From positions 26,601,501-26,665,500 of the forward strand of contig CM050446.2 of assembly GCA_027563935.2 (NCBI GenBank): a stretch of 64,000 nucleotides of DNA, read 5' to 3'. Numbering within the stretch: position 1 is the stretch's first letter; each line of letters starts with the position of its first letter. A model generated the notes under the pieces. That model saw only the letters and a program-made list of their open reading frames with translations, did no database searches and had not been told where the DNA came from. Made by a program: the position numbers and the translations under genes. This DNA is from Costus lasius. Its lineage: Eukaryota; Streptophyta; Magnoliopsida; Zingiberales; Costaceae. Of the stretch, positions 1-11,625 are shown piece by piece.

Positions 1-97
1 ATTTTTGCAAAATCGTGGGTGGTGATTTTTCTGAGTACTGTAGCTTCACGATTTTTAGTTAAAATTTGCATATTTGTGTTGATTTGATTGAGATACT

Positions 98-1105
98 ATG
101 GCATCGAGGAGATCAGTGAGGACTAGACCCTATGAGGCTATAATGAAGAGTAGATACATTGGTCCAACCCCACGGTTTATATATAGGATAGTATCTGGAG
201 TGTTACCTGATACATTTCAGCGTATAGTTTATGCTGACTCGGAGCCTAAGACTCAGACGCAGATATCAGAGGCTCCGAGCACACCTACAGCTCCTAGTAC
301 TTCTACAGGACCCGGTGCCTTGTAGACAGCAGCTGAGCCAGTTAGTTCTCTAGAGTTGGAGATTATTTGCAAGAGGCCTGCTGATAGGCCAGAGAGCCGT
401 GATCAGTGGATCGCTAGACGGTACACTAGGAAGCATACAGGTCGCTCTACTTTTGCCTGGGGGAGGAGAGTAGCCCCACGTCTGTCTCCTATACCAGAGG
501 CCACAGAGACACCAGTGGCACCCCCAGCGCCAGCTCCTATTACAGTTGAGATGGAGTATACTGATGAGCAGCAGACTACTTGTACTCCTATGGATGTGGA
601 GGAGGCTACCACATCTGAGCCTCCTTCTGAATTACCAGAGTCTACTGTTTGCACTGATATGGAGTTTGTGGAGGTAGAGTACGCTGTACCTAATTCAGTA
701 CAGACTCCAGAGATTCCCTCTCCGTCCTCAGCCCAGGGTGATTTACCAGTCCCTAAGGTTGCTACACTAGAGTTACTAGACGATGTGGAGGGATCTCCTA
801 AGATTTTCACAGATCTACCAGAGATTTCTGTAGATATTCCTGATCTACACTCATCACCATCTATTGCACCAGAGCCATCTGAGGCTCCAGAGGCAGCACC
901 TCCAGCACCTGAGGTACCACAAATTCCTGAGGTGCTTGTCCTAGCTTCAGTACCATCAGCCCACTCACCGGAGATCAAGTTAGCATCACCTGAGCCATCT
1001 CCAGAGCAGTCATCACCAGAGGCAGCACCTCTAGTACCAGAGCCTATTATAGTTGAGAGGAGACGAGCACGATCTCCACCTCCTGTCCTAGTTCCCTATC
1101 CATGA
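98..1105 (+). pseudogene. Pro/Glu/Ser-rich N-terminal part of the Athila-type third ORF
   Basis: One reading frame runs from an ATG at 98 to a TGA at 1103-1105, broken by an in-frame TAG at 323-325, so about 335 codons. The first ~70 residues are basic and contain many Arg and Tyr residues. The rest is low in complexity and rich in Pro, Glu, Ser, Ala and Thr, strongly acidic, without membrane segments. I recognise no domain. It lies directly before sequence matching the conserved core of the Athila third ORF, so I read it as an N-terminal extension of that protein. The equivalent protein in Element 10 (49971-51353) has only a short N-terminus, so the extension is specific to this copy or family. 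It could instead be a separate small ORF. Function unknown. Confidence 0.5.
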
Positions 1106-1109
1106 TAGA

Positions 1110-2261
1110 TCAGATATAGGAGTAGGGATCAGGAGAGGAGGTACAGAGCTATGTCAGCTCGAGGGGTCCTTAGCACCGATATTGGGATGATTAGACCCTG
1201 CAGACCCTAGGATTGTTAGATGACATCTAGTGGATGTTCTCGAACATAGGGTGATAAGATTTTTATCGGGAGAGACACCTGACATATGTTTAGCTTACCC
1301 TGGAGTTCTTCAGCTCTATTCAGATTACCCTGCATAATTATGATGACAAAGATCCAGGGCGTACGACCTTCCGGTTGGGGAACTAGGATCATGTTCTTAC
1401 TCTGGACTAGATAGGTCATATTTTTGGGTTCCCCGCGGATGGTACTCGACATCACCCCCGTGAGTACACCGACCGGACTTTTTGGGAGCAGATATCTGGA
1501 GAGACAAGATTTGATCCGAGGACCTCCAGAGCGACTCGTCTGTATAGCCCAACACTCTGATACACATAGCCGGTTCTTGCACATACCATTTTTGGGCGAG
1601 TAGAGAGCGATGGGATGGTAAGAGCTTCAGAGCTATTCTTTTTATGGACCATGCTGACTAGATTCTGCACCAACACCTTGTTCTACCTTGTGAAGCAGAT
1701 TCATAAGGTAGCTTGGGTGCGGAAGGGAGTTCTTGTGATGGGTTGAACGAGGCTAAGGGCAATCCGAGATTAGACATGGATGCTTGCATAGCCATTAAGA
1801 TGATTACGAGGATTGGGAGCTCGTATCATCTTATGTTCATATATACATATGTTACCATGAGGCTGCCGAATATGAACCATACTATGGTTCGTGTTCAGCA
1901 GAACTGGATCGTGGATCCCACACGAGGTGGAGGAGGTCCTAGAGAGGCAGCCTCACCTCCATCGTCACCACCGAGGATTTCTGTGCCTATTCCTCTAGCC
2001 GAGCCACCCATCGCTGCTGGGCTATCTTCATCAGCTGGTCCATCTACTTCAATGCCATCAGATCCCTCCTTGTAGCAAATCCGAGTTGAGCAACAGAGGA
2101 TGCGCGATGACATATCGCGCTTGGAGCAGAGACAGACAAGGACACTCGAGTCTCTGTGCACGATCGAGGAGTTTTTGCGGCTACGTCTCCCCAGATCATC
2201 GACACAGCCTATTGGAGATGATGAGGAGGAGGAGAATTCCGAGGATACAGAGATGGATTGA
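1110..2261 (+). pseudogene. Athila-type third ORF (so-called env-like), conserved core, frameshifted
   Basis: Translation in shifting frames matches the better preserved homologue in Element 10. Shared pieces are a segment with ITFRL/TTFRL (near 1350), a block with GRVESDGMVR (near 1590-1620) and a block with RLDMDACIAIKMI (near 1765-1805). From 1713 one frame reads on to 2261 with an in-frame TAG at 2073-2075. It ends in a Gln/Arg/Glu-rich stretch that looks coiled-coil-prone, then an acidic tail (EENSEDTEMD). Several frameshifts and stops lie between 1110 and 1712, so it is dead. This ORF is placed after pol in Athila elements and often called env-like, but I see no signal peptide or membrane span. 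Its role is unknown. Confidence 0.65.
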
Positions 2262-3966
2262 TGTTTCTCTGTGAGTATAGTTATTATTTTATTATTTCTA
2301 TATGCATTGAGTATTATTTCTCTTTACCTTCTAGTTATATCGCACATGAATTCTTCCTTTGAACAGGAGTTGATAGAGATTGAGGCTGATGCAGCGCACA
2401 CATGATTTTATATGTTTTATTTGTGTGTGTGCATTGTATTTTAGTACTTTTGATGTGTATTTTTGGATTTGTATCTGATACTTGATATTCTGGGTGGTAT
2501 TGTATATATACATGACGGTATTAGGATTTTAGATATGGTACATGGTTTGATTGTGATGGTATTGTATATATTTGAGGTTTACCTTGTATCTATGATGTTC
2601 TATGATGGTTTGTGATATTGAGATAGTATTTTGGTTGGATTTTGGATGATTTTTGATATTGGCTTTGATATTGAGGTGAATAGTATCTTTGAAATGGTCA
2701 ATGTGATTTAGTTGATGAAACGTGATAGTATTTGATGTTTGAAACTTGTTTACCATTTAAAATGAGAATATCTATGATGTAATACAGTTTTTAGATTTTT
2801 CTAAGTCACGTTTACCTATTTTGATATAATTGCACAGAGTTTCGCTCATATTTTAAGGGGTATTCTTACAAAATTTTTTCTGAAATCTTTCATAACTTGA
2901 TTTAATGTTTATGCTATATGCAACAATTTAAGTCTAGGGTGATCCCATGTACTTTGCTTTTCTTCAAAGGCTTTATAGATATGTATTTTGAATGTTTATA
3001 ATTGTTAAGGATAATTAAATTTATTTTATCTTTATTTCCAGACTTAGGAAACATTTTGAGTATTTGATTTTATGACTTAGGGAATTTTTGAAATTTTATG
3101 TAGACTTAAATTGTTGAGTAAATTCAATTCTGGTATTGATAAAATACATATGTGAATTGTTATATGTTCATGCGACATGTGCATAGTGTTTCTATACTTG
3201 AAGTTTAGTTTATCTATCTTTGCTTGATGGAAAATTTTTATGAATAGGAAATTAGTGATATTTCTTTAAACCGAGATTTGCTCTAACTCCTGTAGTTGAG
3301 TAATTTGAGGTCATGAGTTATATTATACCATGAGTAGTATACTTTAAATCTATTGCGATCAAGTAATAGAGGGAAATCTTAAAAATAAATATTTACCCCT
3401 CTTACAGAAAGATCGATAATGATTTAAATACCATGCCACTAGCCGCCTTTCTCCATGAAAAAAAAGAAAGAGAGAGAGAGAAAGCTGTAGGTTAAGTGGA
3501 CAACTCCGCTGACCTTATGAATAAGACTATAAGTTAAATTATACTACTTTGTGGTATACTAAACAATGTTATGATGCTAACAAGAAAGGGCTTATAACCG
3601 TTTAAAGACTAAATTGCTCTAAAAATCTCTTATCTTTAACATCACCGAGATTCTTGAAATAAATTTGTGTCTATTAAGTAATGTGGATTTATTAAGTTTA
3701 GAGTATTTGATACTTAGTGCATGAAGAATGAATGTTATGATATGAATTGTGAATTTTATCTTTCTTGGATTGTAAACTCTTGAGAATTTATCTCTATTAT
3801 GATTTTTTTCTTGAAATTACTTGAGTTCTAAAAGATCGATTGCTTGAATTGTGGACTAGGGACGTTATTAAGGAGAGAACAAATGAGATTGTTCCTTATC
3901 TTTACATTCTCCATACATATCAGAATATTGCTTGAAGACAAGCAAAGCTTTAAGTCTAGGGTATTT
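2262..3966 (+). other. 3' noncoding region of Element 1
   Basis: AT-rich and without a convincing ORF. It is clearly homologous to 61300-62483 in Element 11 and, reversed, to 21533-22700 in Element 4. Several blocks are shared, such as one around GGTATAC followed by AACAATGTTATGATGC. A GA microsatellite lies near 3462-3482. Confidence 0.7.
3929..3945 (+). other. Conserved stem-loop before the 3' LTR
   Basis: TTGCTTGAAGACAAGCA can pair through TTGCTTG and CAAGCA. The same element (usually TTGCTTGAGGACAAGCAA) lies 20-36 bp before the 3' LTR in Elements 4, 8, 10 and 11. Its purine-rich strand may serve as the polypurine tract, since no other purine run abuts the LTR. Confidence 0.6.
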
Positions 3967-5307
3967 TGATGTATTGCATTTACATCATATTTTTACCTGT
4001 ATTTTATATGATATTTTGGGCTTATTTTATGATTTTATACTGATTTTTAGTATTTTTACTTCACTTAGTATGTAATCTTTACTTTTCCTGGTTTTTATAA
4101 AAATGCATGTAAAATGGCATAAAAATAATGAATTTTGCGTGTTTTGAAGCCATAGCACGATTCCCAAGGAAATTACGAGGTCGCACATCAAATTTGGGAC
4201 GAAAACAGTGTCAAATGAGACATTCATGGCCACAGCTATGAGTTTCTTGGCTGGCAGTGAGTTTCGCATTCAAGGGGTGAAATCGCGACTAAGTAAAAAA
4301 GTTCACAGAAACTTTCACCGGTGAAACTATAAATCCTTCACGAGTCGTGAATATTTTTGTGTACATTGGTTTTTATTCACAGAAACTTTCATGGCCGTAG
4401 CCATGAATAGTTTACGGGCCGTGAATATTTCCGCCCCTTCATGATTTTCACTTGATTTGACCCAGGCGGCGGCTAAGGTGAAACTTAGTTCCAGGGCGAA
4501 ATTCCGGTGAGGATTCTCGCGAAGTAGAGAATTGAACACTTCATCTTCATCTCCATATCAAGGGGAAGCTTTTTTGATTTCTTTTCTAGTGATTTTCTTG
4601 TATTTCATTATGATTCAATGCAAGTTTCATCAATAAAGATGTTTTCTTCGAACATGAGCGAATAAACTTATTTTCGGGATTAGGAATGTAGCCCACCGAT
4701 GTTTATAGATTAAAATTTATATGTTTAATCCTTGTCATGATCATTATAACATTGATTTGATTAGAATTGAGATTATCCCATAATTTACTCTGGCCAAGTA
4801 TATTTGCATCTTAGACGTTGCGAGAAGGACCGGGAGGTGAATCGCAATGTTGGAAATATTCTTTTCAAACCCACGAATCCAATCAAGAGAGTAGTTTGGA
4901 TTTGTTTAAAGGATTTCATAGTTTTTTATAGAACTTAATGGGCCTAGTTGCGTTAATTGTCACGAGAGTAGGGAGTTCGTGTAGCTAGGTATCGAATTAC
5001 GCTTCGGGAGGAGGTAATCTGTACCTTAGGAAGAATTCCCTTTCATAGCTATAATTATTTTGTTCAAAGATTCATTTTCAACAAATTCATAGACGTTAGT
5101 GTGGTGAAACCCTGAGTCCCGACCTTCTAAAACCTGATTTTTACCTCAAAACGCTACCTCTACCACATTTCGTACTTAGAGTTCACGCAAAATCACAGTT
5201 TGATTCACTTAGATATAAATAAGTCATGTAATCGGTACTTGACCGCACTTGTGGAATGATAATCTTTTTATTACTTCGATAAATCCGTGCACTTGTGGAC
5301 CATATCA
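3967..5307 (+). repeat. 3' LTR of Element 1
   Basis: Starts TGATGTATTGC and ends ATATCA, 1341 bp. It aligns along its whole length with the LTRs of Elements 4 and 11, including the closing part with CCGTGCACTTG. The start was fixed by the homologous TG boundary in Element 11, which is confirmed by a TSD. Confidence 0.8.
4195..4450 (+). promoter_or_regulatory. Palindromic motif cluster in the LTR (TTCACGGxCCGTGAA type)
   Basis: Several short, imperfect inverted repeats built from TTCAC/GTGAA with a GC-rich centre, e.g. CACGAGTCGTGAA near 4339 and ATGGCCGTAGCCAT near 4390. The same motif occurs at the same place in the LTRs of Elements 4 and 11. Role unknown; the position suggests U3 promoter control (inference). 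Confidence 0.5.
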
Positions 5308-7203
5308 ATAGCACACTGGCATGACCGGTAGACGTGAACACCCATGTCTCAACCTAACCCAGCAAATCGCAAACACCGTACATAAACAGAGGCGCACACA
5401 CATGAACAACAGACAACATGCTAGGTGTTGGGAAGAAATAGTTGCACATAGGCAATAAAACACTAACATAGCACACAAGAAGCGACATGGTCGCACACGC
5501 AGAGAAGAGGGGAGAAGCCGTTTCGCTCAGACGAGTAGGGGAGAATGAAAGAAAAGCGAGGGACTGCACACACCTAAATGCGGGGTCGAACGCAGAACGT
5601 GCACACGACAAGCAAGCAAAAAATGTCACTGAAAAATAGTGGCGGATCTAGGACCCAAAGGTATATGGTGGCAAAAAAAAATTTACGGGGGCAAATGGAT
5701 AAAATATATGTGTTGAGCGGGGGCAATATAACTTGAATCTTTCTTTACACTTAATTATAACTATATATAATCAATGATAAAATTAAAAATGAGTGGGGCA
5801 TTTGCCCACACTACCTTACATGTGGCTCCGTCATTACCAAAAAATAAAGTGACGCTGAAAAACATAAACAACGGAAAACCAAAAGGAGAGGTTAAAAGAA
5901 TACATCGGTAGGACTCGAACCCGCTGGCTCCACTACTACACAATGGACTGATAGAAAAACTGGGTTGAACTCCTCAATGCTTAACTGCCCACCACACACC
6001 ATCGGTCGTCGGAATGGTGTTCACCGGTTATCGTTGCTTATCGCCGGAGTCTTTCAAAAATCATTGCCAGAAAGTCATCGGAGACAAGAGGGAAAATGGG
6101 GTGGACTCCTCGATGCCGAACTGCCCACGCCACATCACTAGTCGTCGGACTCCGCAATTGATTGCTGGAGCAGAGGGGAAGAGGGGCAGACCTCCCGGCG
6201 CTCTAGCGACCACTCGAGCGAACACCGTTCACCACCAAACGACACCACTGCCCCCTCGATCGAACGACGTCCGCCGCTGACATGGTTTGCTTTAGCAAAT
6301 CGAGCCCCAAATCAATATTGGGTCAATTTTGAACCAGTCAAGGGCCCATGTTGACTGGTCAAAATTGGGCCTAACATCATTCCCCTCCAGAGATAGTCAC
6401 TATCCTTAGCAACTCGAGGTAGCCTCTATGCCTCGAACTACCATAATTCATAAGCCTTGTGTTATGTTGCTTCCTTTATAGGAGATTTATCCTATCGGAT
6501 GAGAAACTCCGTACGTCGATTCCTCTTACTTTGCCCAAATGCTCTATGATATAAAATGTCACCTATCCTCTGGTAGAACTCTGTACGAAACATCGGTGGG
6601 GCTCGATAAGGCTATGACCGAGAAGGATCGTTCAGATCTGGATGAAACTTCCTCACAAATGTTGAAGAAAAAAAAAGATTAATTAATTAATTAGTTATTA
6701 ATTAATTAATTAAATATTCATGTCGAGTCAGCATGCAAAATAATGTAAATTTTGACCAGCACATAAAAAAAGACTTTTGCAAATTACGGTCAAAATAGAA
6801 GCTGTAAGAAAAAAATAATAAAATAAAAAGAGTGGTGACGTGGAGAGCGTGTTCAAAGGTAAAAAAAATAAAAAAAAAATAATATTTAATAAAGAGGCGT
6901 GAAGACAACTTAAAATTGAAAATAGCAAATTGGAGAGAGCAAATGGGAGAGGTTAAATTGGATCGTGCCATTAAATTTGATAAAAGAAAATAAAATAAAA
7001 AAAGGAAATTGTGGGAAGAAGCTGTGCATCGTGGCAAAAAAAAAAAAAAAAAAAAAAAAATTGAAACAGCAACGAATGAGAAAAAGCCTTCGAACGTGAT
7101 AAAAATAATAATAAATATTTTGAGAAAGTAGCATAAAGGGGAGGAACGAAAAGAATTGTATAAAAAAAAATTGTATGAAAACGGGTACCGGCCGGAAAAA
7201 ACA
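5308..7203. other. DNA flanking Element 1, no gene recognised
   Basis: Contains the hAT MITE at 5637-5854; a ~50-bp direct duplication (about 5965-6016 and 6098-6150, each with CTCCTC.ATGC.. and ..GTCGTCGGA); a short inverted repeat near 6333-6368; a TTAA-type microsatellite (6678-6713); and a long A-run (about 7036-7060). Open frames here are low in complexity and not convincing. Confidence 0.5.
5637..5854 (-). mobile_element. Non-autonomous hAT MITE, copy 1
   Basis: About 218 bp, homologous in reverse orientation to the element at 42367-42582. One end reads AGTGGCGGATCTAGGACCC, the other carries TGTGGCTCCGTCA. Candidate 8-bp TSD CTGAAAAA at 5629-5636 and 5855-5862. The right end has about 20 extra bases compared with the 42-kb copy, so its exact boundary is less certain. 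Confidence 0.65.
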
Positions 7204-7212
7204 CACAGAATT

Positions 7213-8002
7213 TGAAAAAATTTCTCAGCCTAGCTGCTCAAGATTCTTGAGCACAGCCCCCTATAATTCGAGCACGTGTTTAACTTTTGCAAATCTCAAA
7301 AAAATAAACAGTAATAAATAGCTCCGTCAATAGACGTTAAAGCTCAATTAACATCTGTTATGCTTTTTTTAGAACAAATTTTGTGGGAGTGATTTTGCCA
7401 CCCTAACGATCCTAAAAAAAAAAAATTAGTATGATAATCTACGTAAAAATATCTATCCAACGGTACTAATATTGCTATGAATGAAATCTTCTATGATGAA
7501 AAAAAAAATCGTGAAAGATAAGAAAGGATGTTGGACAAGGTTATCCACGATGTTAGACACCTTGTCCATGATGTTGGACACCTTATCCACGATGTTGGAC
7601 ACCTTGTCCAACATCGTGGATAATGATATAAAAAAATTGTGAAAAGATAATAGATAATAAAAGAATATTACTGTAGCATATCCTTTATTATCTTTCATGA
7701 TTTTATTTTCCATTATAGAAGATTTCATTCATAGCAATATTAGTACCGTTGGATAGATATTTTTACGTAGATTATCATACTAATTTTTATTTTTTTTTTA
7801 GGATCGTTAGGGTGGCAAAATCGCTTCCGCAAAATTTATTCTAAAAAAATATAACAGACGTTAATGGAGCTGTTAACGTCCGTTGACGATACTATTTATT
7901 ACTGTTTGTTTTCTTGAGATTTGCAAAAGTTAAACACGTGCTTGAATTGTAACGGGCTATGCTCAAGAATCTTGAGTAGCCGGACTGCTCAGGAAATTTC
8001 TT
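7213..8002. mobile_element. Mutator-like foldback MITE with ~300-bp terminal inverted repeats
   Basis: The left arm (7213-7510) and right arm (about 7700-8002) are near-complete reverse complements. They share blocks such as CTCAAGATTCTTGAGCA, GCACGTGTTTAACTTTTGC and CCACCCTAACGATCCTA. A perfect 9-bp direct repeat CACAGAATT flanks it (7204-7212 and 8003-8011), the TSD length of the Mutator superfamily. No transposase. The short unique centre holds a 21-bp tandem repeat. Confidence 0.85.
7527..7625. repeat. 21-bp tandem repeat inside the foldback MITE
   Basis: About four copies of GATGTTGGACACCTTGTCCA plus one base. Each copy is itself an imperfect palindrome through TTGGACA and TGTCCAA, so the centre of the already palindromic element can form extra hairpins. 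Confidence 0.8.
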
Positions 8003-8011
8003 CACAGAATT

Positions 8012-8769
8012 CTATGAGATCCAAAGTGGAGAGATTGTATATGATTCTATTCCTTTTTCTCCCTCAATCTATTTTGATGGAGAGATAATTTTAAAATAAA
8101 CTAATACTTTGATGGAAAGATAACTTTAAAATAAATACACTTTGTTAAAGAGGAGAGATAACTCTAAAATAAATTATATCTCAAAATAAATTTCGAAGAG
8201 AAAATTACACTTCTTTTAGTTAACGGTAATAAATTCCTCGGCGGTTCTTTTATCCCCTTTACTGCGCTAAAAAATATTCTGTATGAATTTGTATTTGAGA
8301 AGGAAATTAAGAAAAGATATCAATTAAAGGGATTCGTTACCGATTTCCCCTCTAATCCTCGCCCAAATTTCGGATGGAGATAAGTCTTTCCACGTTGCCT
8401 TCTGCTTCTGCGAAATCAAGTCAACACCTGTGCAATCGACGGATAGCTTGTTGTAAGATTGCATTAAATAAAGTGTGGAATATAAACTATAAAGAGAACG
8501 CAGAATCCGAAATCTGCAACGGATGAACTTAAATCAAGATGAGAGATTTGTTGCCCCAAATTCATTCTTGACCATAACTTTCGTGCTTTTGACCAAGCAC
8601 ACCGAGAATCACAGATTCTATCCGCCCAAGAAAAAAAAGGGAAATTTCATTCATCTTCGTGTGTTGCATGGCTTTCATCAAAACACAGGCACTCAATGCT
8701 AAACAAATGAGAAGAAAACTTTCCACTTCCATCTCGTTGCATCTAGCCATCTGATGAAGTCAAAAATTT
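8012..8769. other. Unassigned AT-rich DNA
   Basis: About three degenerate ~33-bp units containing GAGAGATAA and TAAAATAAA lie at 8077-8190. A 62-codon minus-strand frame (8562-8750) has a hydrophobic N-terminal stretch, but nothing supports it as a gene. Nothing else is recognised. Confidence 0.4.
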
Positions 8770-9245
8770 GGGTACACCTTCTCTTTGATCCTACGAATCC
8801 AATGACAGAATGATCCGACCATCCAACAACCAAATCAACAGAATCGAATAGTTATTTTGGCCATGAACACCAACATCCACCTGTCGGATCGAGTCGAAAC
8901 TCCGTCCACGCCTTCTCCTCGAGCGTGCGCACCGACAAACAAGAGGATCCAGTCATCTAACGGCCAGATCGCCAGAACCAAAAGTTTTTTCGGCAATCCT
9001 TGCTTCTTCTCTTCCAGCTACGCATACTTCCGATTTCCTCGACGAACACATCATTCAACTGTCAGATCAAGTTGAAACTCTAGCCACGCCTTCTCTCGGA
9101 CATTCGAACTTGTGCCTAGGAGCATCTGTTCATCCGCCATATGGATTGCCAGAACCAAAAGATTTCTAGTGACCCTATTTTCATCTCCATTTCAGACAGA
9201 ATCACTCATTTGAAGTTTTGTTCGGTGTCAACTCACTGCGGCCGA
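8770..9245. repeat. Degenerate ~180-bp tandem repeat, about three units
   Basis: Units begin near 8690 (partial), 8867 and 9045. They share blocks such as CGCCTTCTC and CCAGAACCAAAAG. The strong divergence implies an old array. Confidence 0.5.
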
Positions 9246-9284
9246 CATTAGACTTCGACATTCACCAGACGCCCCAAATTTTCC

Positions 9285-9480
9285 GATCTTAATTTGATGG
9301 TCCATATTCACCAGATTTGATCCAACAGCTTAGATTTGATCAAACAACCGACGATCCTACTCTTCTAATTTCAATCCAACAGCTCGGATTTTCTAACTCC
9401 AATACGACGGCTAAGATCTACCTAGTTTTGGTCTGACGACCCAGATTAGTCTCGAAATCAACAGTCCTGATTAATCCTCT
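9285..9480. repeat. Short degenerate tandem repeat
   Basis: Recurring GATTTGATCCAACAGCT-like blocks every ~35-40 bp. Divergent, seen by eye only. Confidence 0.4.
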
Positions 9481-9539
9481 TGAAATCAATACTCAGGAAT
9501 TAATCTAAAAATCTGCTTATTCAGATTTAATGCAACCCA

Positions 9540-9991
9540 TGGCTGATATTCATTTGCATAAATCTAAACCAATCGGACAGTTCTTCACATGATCCAAGTA
9601 TCAATTCTTACAAATTTCGGTCAAATTGTTCCAAATATAACCTAAGATTTTTCGATCAGAGTCCTGCATCAAAACAAATTTACGAATCAAAATTTCAATG
9701 ACTGAGATTAACTTACACAAATCTAAGGCAATTGAATAGCTTCCAAGATGATCCAAATATCGACTCTTACTAAATTGGGTATGATCTTTCCAAATTTGAT
9801 CTCGGATTTTTCGATCAGAGACCTGGATGAAAACAAATCTATGAATTGAAATATCAACAGCTGAAAATAACTTATACAAATCTAAGCCAATCGGATACTC
9901 TCAAAATAAACTGAATATCGACTCTTACCAAATTGGATCTGATCTTTCCAAATTGGAGCTCAGATTTCCGATTAGCGATCTGGATAAAAAC
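9540..9991. repeat. ~157-bp tandem array, left part
   Basis: Blocks such as ATGATCCAA.TATCGACTC and CAAATCTAAGCCAATCGGAT recur near 9591, 9750 and 9905. The same array continues after Element 2 at 17362, so Element 2 inserted into it. Confidence 0.7.
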
Positions 9992-11097
9992 TGATGTAGG
10001 GACACTCCCAAGAAGATCAACAAGGCTCAAGAATACTCCAATCCGTTATGGGATGAACACTTGAATCTATTTGGCTATTTAGGCATTTGGCCATTTTTGT
10101 GGACTTGTTAACTTAGTTATCTTGTCATTGTAATATTGCTACAAAACCTTATTTGCTTTCAGCACTTATTGTTGTACATGGTAGCTAGGATTAGCCTAGG
10201 TTTATTTTGAAGTCTTTATTTTATTTTTGTAGTGATTGTAATACGCTGTTTAGTTTATGATCATGCACACATGTATTGCACATGCAGCACCTAGTTTACC
10301 CATGGTATTGTGACCTTGGCATGACTTATTCATCATCAACACTCAACTCAAACCAGTCCGCACTCAGATCAATCAACATCAGCCCAAGATCCAACAAGGC
10401 TCGGCTCATATGCAGCTCACACTCAGTCTTCATCAACACCCAGTCCAGTCGGCTCCAATTCAAATCAACCCGTATAAAATCAGCCCAATACCAACAAAGT
10501 CTAGCCCACTCAAACATCCAACAAAAGACTTCTCTTCAACCCAATCAATACTCACCTTCTCCAATGGCTAAGAAGATCACATCAGAACCAGCATCATCAC
10601 ACCGTTTCAGTCAAGGAATGCCAAGGGACACACGATTGTAACGTTGGGAAAACTTAGGTTTTAAGCTGTGTTGTATCACTTTGCACTTTTAGTCGAACAT
10701 TTTCTGAACTTGAAACCTTGTGTTTGTTCCTAAGTTGAGCTTGCTCCTCGTTGGGTTGAGCTTGCTCCCCGTGGTTATCGTCCATCCCTTTCCACTGCAT
10801 TCCATCGACGAGCGTTGTCCAACCATATTCACGAGTACTGTTCCATTGCCGGGCTCACCTCTACAAGTGCATTCTTGGACTGACGCTGAGAAACGTTGAA
10901 AGTGTAATCTCATCACCCTGAAGACATTCGGATAAGGCATTTCTGCTTGGAGGATTCAGGAAGGAATCGGCCCCCTTCCCACAAGGGGGCCTAGGTGCTG
11001 TTTCTCCCTCCCATTACTTAAACCACATTTAGCATCTTCTTGAGTTTGAGCTCCATATCTAAGGTGATCTAGGGCTAGGGAAATCCATCCTTCATCA
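9992..11097 (+). repeat. 5' LTR of Element 2
   Basis: Begins TGATGTAGGGACACTCC, ends TTCATCA, 1106 bp. Same length as the 3' LTR with ~96% identity by eye over the first 280 bp. Confidence 0.95.
10473..10480 (+). promoter_or_regulatory. TATA-like box in the Element 2 LTR
   Basis: TATAAAAT about 480 bp into the LTR, conserved in the 3' LTR at 16737-16744. Likely core promoter; the transcription start was not determined. Confidence 0.4.
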
Positions 11098-11098
11098 G

Positions 11099-11110
11099 TG
11101 GTATCAGAGC
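11099..11110 (+). other. Primer-binding site, initiator Met-tRNA
   Basis: TGGTATCAGAGC one base after the 5' LTR, the usual site complementary to the initiator Met-tRNA 3' end in plant retrotransposons. Confidence 0.95.
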
Positions 11111-11430
11111 AACCTTAGATGCTCGCTTGTTATTTTCTGGTTGTCTCCGAAAGACCCTGACTATGCATTTAGTGTTCATTGAATATTCTACATAGCAACT
11201 GTTCGCTAAAACTCCTGTCTTGTGCCTGCTAAACTTTGCTGTTCTCATTACTGATTTGTGCTAAACTCTGGTATTTCTTCCCGCGAGTCCACTGTAGTGT
11301 ACCGGTACCTCTACAAGTGTGGTTGTGTTTGACCCTTTTCCAGCTGTTTTCTATATCCGGTTTGTTCTTTCGGTCGTGCTGACTTCCGTTATCTTTGTTC
11401 TAAAACATTAGATCGAATGATACATATCGC

Positions 11431-11596
11431 TACTGCACTTAGATTTTCATCTGCTCATTAGTATTGCTGCTTGTTAGTATTTGTCTTGGTTGCTGGTTGG
11501 TATCTCATACTACTACTGCACTTAAATTTTCATCTGCTCATTAGTATTGCTGCTTGTTAGTATTTGTCTTGGTTGCTGGCTGGTATCTTATTCATT
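11431..11596 (+). repeat. ~83-bp tandem duplication in the Element 2 leader
   Basis: Two near-identical copies starting TACTGCACTTA (11431 and 11514), just before the gag start. The open frame can be read upstream into the second copy, but the gag start is taken at 11626. Confidence 0.85.
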
Positions 11597-11625
11597 GTGG
11601 CTCAAAACCTATACTCATTTTCACC

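Larger units (their letters stand above)
1..5307 (+). mobile_element. Element 1: Athila-like LTR retrotransposon, 3' part
   Basis: The window opens inside a Ty3/gypsy Athila-type element. Visible in order are a decayed third ORF (98-2261), a long AT-rich noncoding stretch, a conserved stem-loop (3929-3945) and a 3' LTR (3967-5307). The 5' LTR, gag and pol lie left of the window, so no target-site duplication can be tested. Its LTR belongs to the same family as Elements 4 and 11: same TGATG start, same palindromic motif cluster, same end. It is the only member of this family here that keeps most of the third ORF, so it may represent the fuller parent form. That relationship is inference. Confidence 0.8.

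Noticed and set aside
403..978. 191-codon minus-strand frame opposite the Pro/Glu-rich ORF of Element 1
   Set aside because: It is the antisense of a low-complexity ORF; composition alone explains it and the plus strand fits the element layout.
5895..5930. tRNA-like box B (GGGTTCGAGTCC on the minus strand), possible SINE or tRNA
   Set aside because: No properly spaced box A and no cloverleaf could be drawn; the 11-12 bp match alone is not enough.
6702..7206. Several overlapping Phe-rich minus-strand frames
   Set aside because: They come from A-rich low-complexity DNA; no start context, homology or domain.
8562..8750. 62-codon minus-strand frame with a hydrophobic stretch, possible small secreted peptide
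   Set aside because: No homology, no cleavage-site support and no conserved context; short frames like this are expected by chance.
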